Shown here piece after piece: positions 61,286 through 64,000 of a DNA stretch of 64,000 nt; position 1 is the first letter of the stretch; each line of letters opens with the position of its first letter. Both the position numbers and the translations under genes were made by a program. This stretch comes from Rhynochetos jubatus. Taxonomy: Eukaryota > Chordata > Aves > Eurypygiformes > Rhynochetidae. The notes below the pieces were generated by a model. The model was not told the DNA's origin. It saw only the letters and a program-made list of their open reading frames with translations, and did no database searches. The DNA lies in the NCBI GenBank assembly GCA_027574665.1, contig CM050650.1, positions 97,437,086 through 97,501,085 on the forward strand, written 5' to 3'.

Positions 61286-64000
61286 CAAGCACCTTGCTTT
61301 ATTTGGGCTATTGTTATTATTGCTGGAGTGATATGGGGGCATCTGTCATTGTCAGGTGAAGTTAAGGAAAATGGCAAATCACTTTGACTTTGAGGATATA
61401 CAAGGAATGTGGCCACCTTTCACTGATTCAAAATTGTTCTTCCTTTGGAATGCTCATAATGTTGCTTAGAAACACGGTGGCTTTGCAACACACATGGACA
61501 TATTAACAAAAGAATTTAAACATCCAAGGACAGTGAGATAGTCTCTTTAGTGTAGGTATTCTGCATATTGCTCCATCACTGCTGACCTGCTGACCTTACT
61601 TAACAGTGAGGATGAACTAACCTGGGGCTCTGTAGGTTGCCTTAGCAACATATGCAGTCATTAAGTAAAAAGTTGAAAGTAACTTTCAGGCCTCTTTTGG
61701 GGATACTTTGCCATTCAGTAAAATCTTTACTGGACACTGACGAAACAGTATTTGCAAGAAACTCTGTGAAAATATCAGTTTAAAACTTACTTTAGTTTTG
61801 TTTTGATGAGTAGATTCAGATCATAGTCACTAACGTTTTCTTTTCATAATATTTTCACTGAAAATTATGGGAATACTCTGAAGGATATACGTTTACACAG
61901 GTGTTGGCACTGTAAGTCTGGTGTGCGGGAGGTTGGAAGGGAAAAGGGAAATTTTATGCAGATGAACAGGAATCAATAAAACCAGCAGAACAAGGAAGAA
62001 AAGCTGATGTTGATCATGGGAAAGCAGAATAAAACAAAGAGATCATATGGCTGCTTCAGGCATAAGGTTTCATCCTTCATCCAACTGAATACCTGGCATG
62101 CAACCAACCAACCAAGAAGTGGGTGGGAAAGATGCATCTAAAGGCAGTTTCCAAGTGGAAGTTATTTTGGAAATGGCTTACAAAGCTTTGGGAAGTTCAG
62201 CATGTGGAGGAAGCTTCCCCACGCAGAGCATGTTTTTGACCTTGAAGTATGCATCACCACCATTGTCAAATGGTGTCATTGCACTGAAATATCAAACACT
62301 AGTTATAGAAGCCACATAGAGGCCAATGGTTACTCGGCTTCTCTTAAGTTCCCTAAGTGGAAATGAAAAATTAGTCTACCCTTTCAGAAAGGGTTTGACT
62401 CTAAGCCTTGGAAGAGACACTGTGTGCTATAGGACTTGCATGTGATTTATACTAAGTCAATGAAGAGCTAATAAAAGCAGGCACTACAATGGCATCCTGC
62501 AGATAGCAGTTGTCTGTCTGCTCAGCTGCTGCTTCACCTGAATCTTGCTGGATTTGAGAACCCAGAGCTTTCTGGTCCATCCCATAGGTGTTGCCTTGAA
62601 GCTGAAATGCTACTTTTATTTCCTTGCCTCTATTCTTGACTTCAGGAATGACAGTATAGCTTGTCATTTGGATCAGGGCCCAGCAAAAGTCACTTGCAGT
62701 ATCAAACGATCTATACATTTTTTAGTTTGTTTCTGTCTTATGTAGGAGCAGTAAAATGGCTTTAAATGTATTTTAAAATCTAGGGTCCATACAGGCTATT
62801 TCTTGGAGCCTATGAGTAGCCTTCATTATAACAACAATTTTAGATGTCAGTAACATCTCTGTATTGTCATTTTTCTTGTTGTACCACTCAAATCAAATGC
62901 TCATCACCGATTTCAGAAACAGCTCTGTGGAATAGCCAGTCATCACCAGATACCAATGTCATATTGCATAATTTTCATTAAGTCTTGAGATACCACATAG
63001 TATGAGTGAATTTGTTTTGTGGATTTGGGTTTCTTTTGAGATGGAATTATATATTTGAAAAGTTTGCGCTACCCATGCCGTTGCTGTAATAAACAGAAAT
63101 GGATGTTGCCACCATCTGCTTCTTTATATATCAGGGGAACAGGTCTTTCCATTGATCCTGTCAGAACAAACCATGCAGTTCATATTGGTTGTACGAGATA
63201 TGCTGTCCATCTATGTACCACCTGGTGCATCTTCAAAAATGGCAGCATGCAAAGAAAAACCTTTGTTGTTTTGTTGAAACCTGTTGAATCATCATGCAAT
63301 ATCTGCCTGTTTTACCTGATGTTTGAAACCACAAGTCTTGTGAAAAGACAGAGGTCAACTACTGTTCTTCTGTGACAGCAGTGGATGCTGTGTCTCTCTG
63401 GGTAGACTGTGTGAGCTGCAGATATATCACTTCATAAAATCGTGAAGTTGTAGAAATTACTTTGAAAGAGGTCTTGAAACGTTGACTTGCTGAAAGGACT
63501 GGGGCTGAGGCCTGTTCTAGCAGACTCATGGTAGAGGTTTGTTTAACCTTTATCTAAAAACCTTTGGGGAACAAAGCTAATCCCAAAGGCATACCCTTTT
63601 AAGACTTTCAGTGCTTTCACATGTCCTCAGCGTGGCACTTCCTGAGGCCAATCCACTACCAGACACAAAATAGTTTCCATGAATACTGGCACCTGTATGT
63701 CATGATAAAAACTCATCTGCATACCCACCAAGGAGCACAAAAAGGAAATGGCATCTAAAGGGTAGCCCAAATAATACCCTACTCTGGGTCCTCTCAGGCC
63801 CATCCCAAGAGCCATCAGCCTACCACAGGCCCATCTCTACAATCCCAGAGATGCACAGAGCCCAAAGGCAAGTGGGAACCCAAATTAAGGATTCAGAGGC
63901 AGGGACACCCTGTCTGGGCCCCTCTCAGAGCTGTCCCACGAATCCATATGGGGTGTACATATGTGGTCTGTGTGCATGTGCTTAGTGGATGTATGTGCTC
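61286..64000. other. Intergenic DNA to the window end
   Basis: No gene recognised. The ORF at 63055-63375 (106 residues, Cys-rich) matches nothing I know. From about 63760 the sequence is richer in C and shows two similar phrases, CTGGGTCCTCTCAGGCCC near 63784 and CTGGGCCCCTCTCAGAGC near 63914, ~130 bp apart, then a GT-rich end. This may be the start of an unidentified repeat that continues beyond the window. Confidence 0.4.

Noticed and set aside
1..64000. CRISPR arrays, bacterial operons, tRNA or rRNA genes
   Set aside because: None seen. The tandem repeats present are LTR-internal units, a degenerate minisatellite and simple repeats, all normal for vertebrate DNA.

Overview
The window looks like nuclear DNA from a bird. 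Three things point there: 3'-truncated CR1 LINE copies on both strands with the typical 3' end (repeats resembling ATTCTATG), solo long terminal repeats (LTRs) of endogenous retroviruses of a type common in avian genomes, and one intron-rich vertebrate gene in AT-rich, CpG-poor sequence. I cannot name the species. There is no sign of bacterial, phage, plasmid or CRISPR sequence. Most long ORFs are chance ORFs or shadows of repeats.

The one gene I identify with confidence is LGSN (lengsin, the lens protein derived from a class I glutamine synthetase), on the + strand. It can be assembled from four exons: 30572-30601, 38212-39205, 49824-50002 and 51624-52823. All junctions are GT-AG, the phases agree (0, 1, 0), and the total is 2403 nt, or 800 codons plus stop. 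Exon 1 encodes only ten residues; I found it from its resemblance to the start of mammalian lengsin, its correct splice phase, and a TATAAATA box about 75 bp upstream. Exon 2 encodes a 331-residue low-complexity N-terminal region, which makes the protein much longer than human lengsin. Exons 3 and 4 carry the glutamine-synthetase-like fold, in which several catalytic positions appear substituted.

Layout: 1-807, 3' part of a GC-rich LTR with internal ~48-bp repeats. 3880-4140, a small CpG-rich promoter-like island with two RFX X-boxes and two GC boxes, gene unknown. 8294-8874, solo LTR. 9994-10346, CR1. 16648-17282, an unexplained overlapping-ORF patch. 22873-23118, CR1 (-). 24295-24913, solo LTR with a perfect 5-bp target-site duplication. 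25017-25362, CR1 (+). 28823-29085, CR1 (-). 30495-52823, LGSN, with a CR1 in intron 1 and a decayed retroviral pol (RNase H) fragment in intron 2. 52824-53408, likely 3' UTR. 56199-56940, two CR1 reverse transcriptase pieces in opposite orientations. 58045-59134, one LTR interrupted by another. 60048-60572, another LTR. 60983-61285, a ~56-bp minisatellite. The rest is AT-rich intergenic or intronic DNA in which I see no supportable gene.

I found no clearly new biological system. The most useful leads are the paired X-box island without an assigned gene, the ORF patch near 16.8-17.3 kb, the very long avian-type lengsin N-terminus, and two tiny upstream ORFs next to the LGSN start codon.
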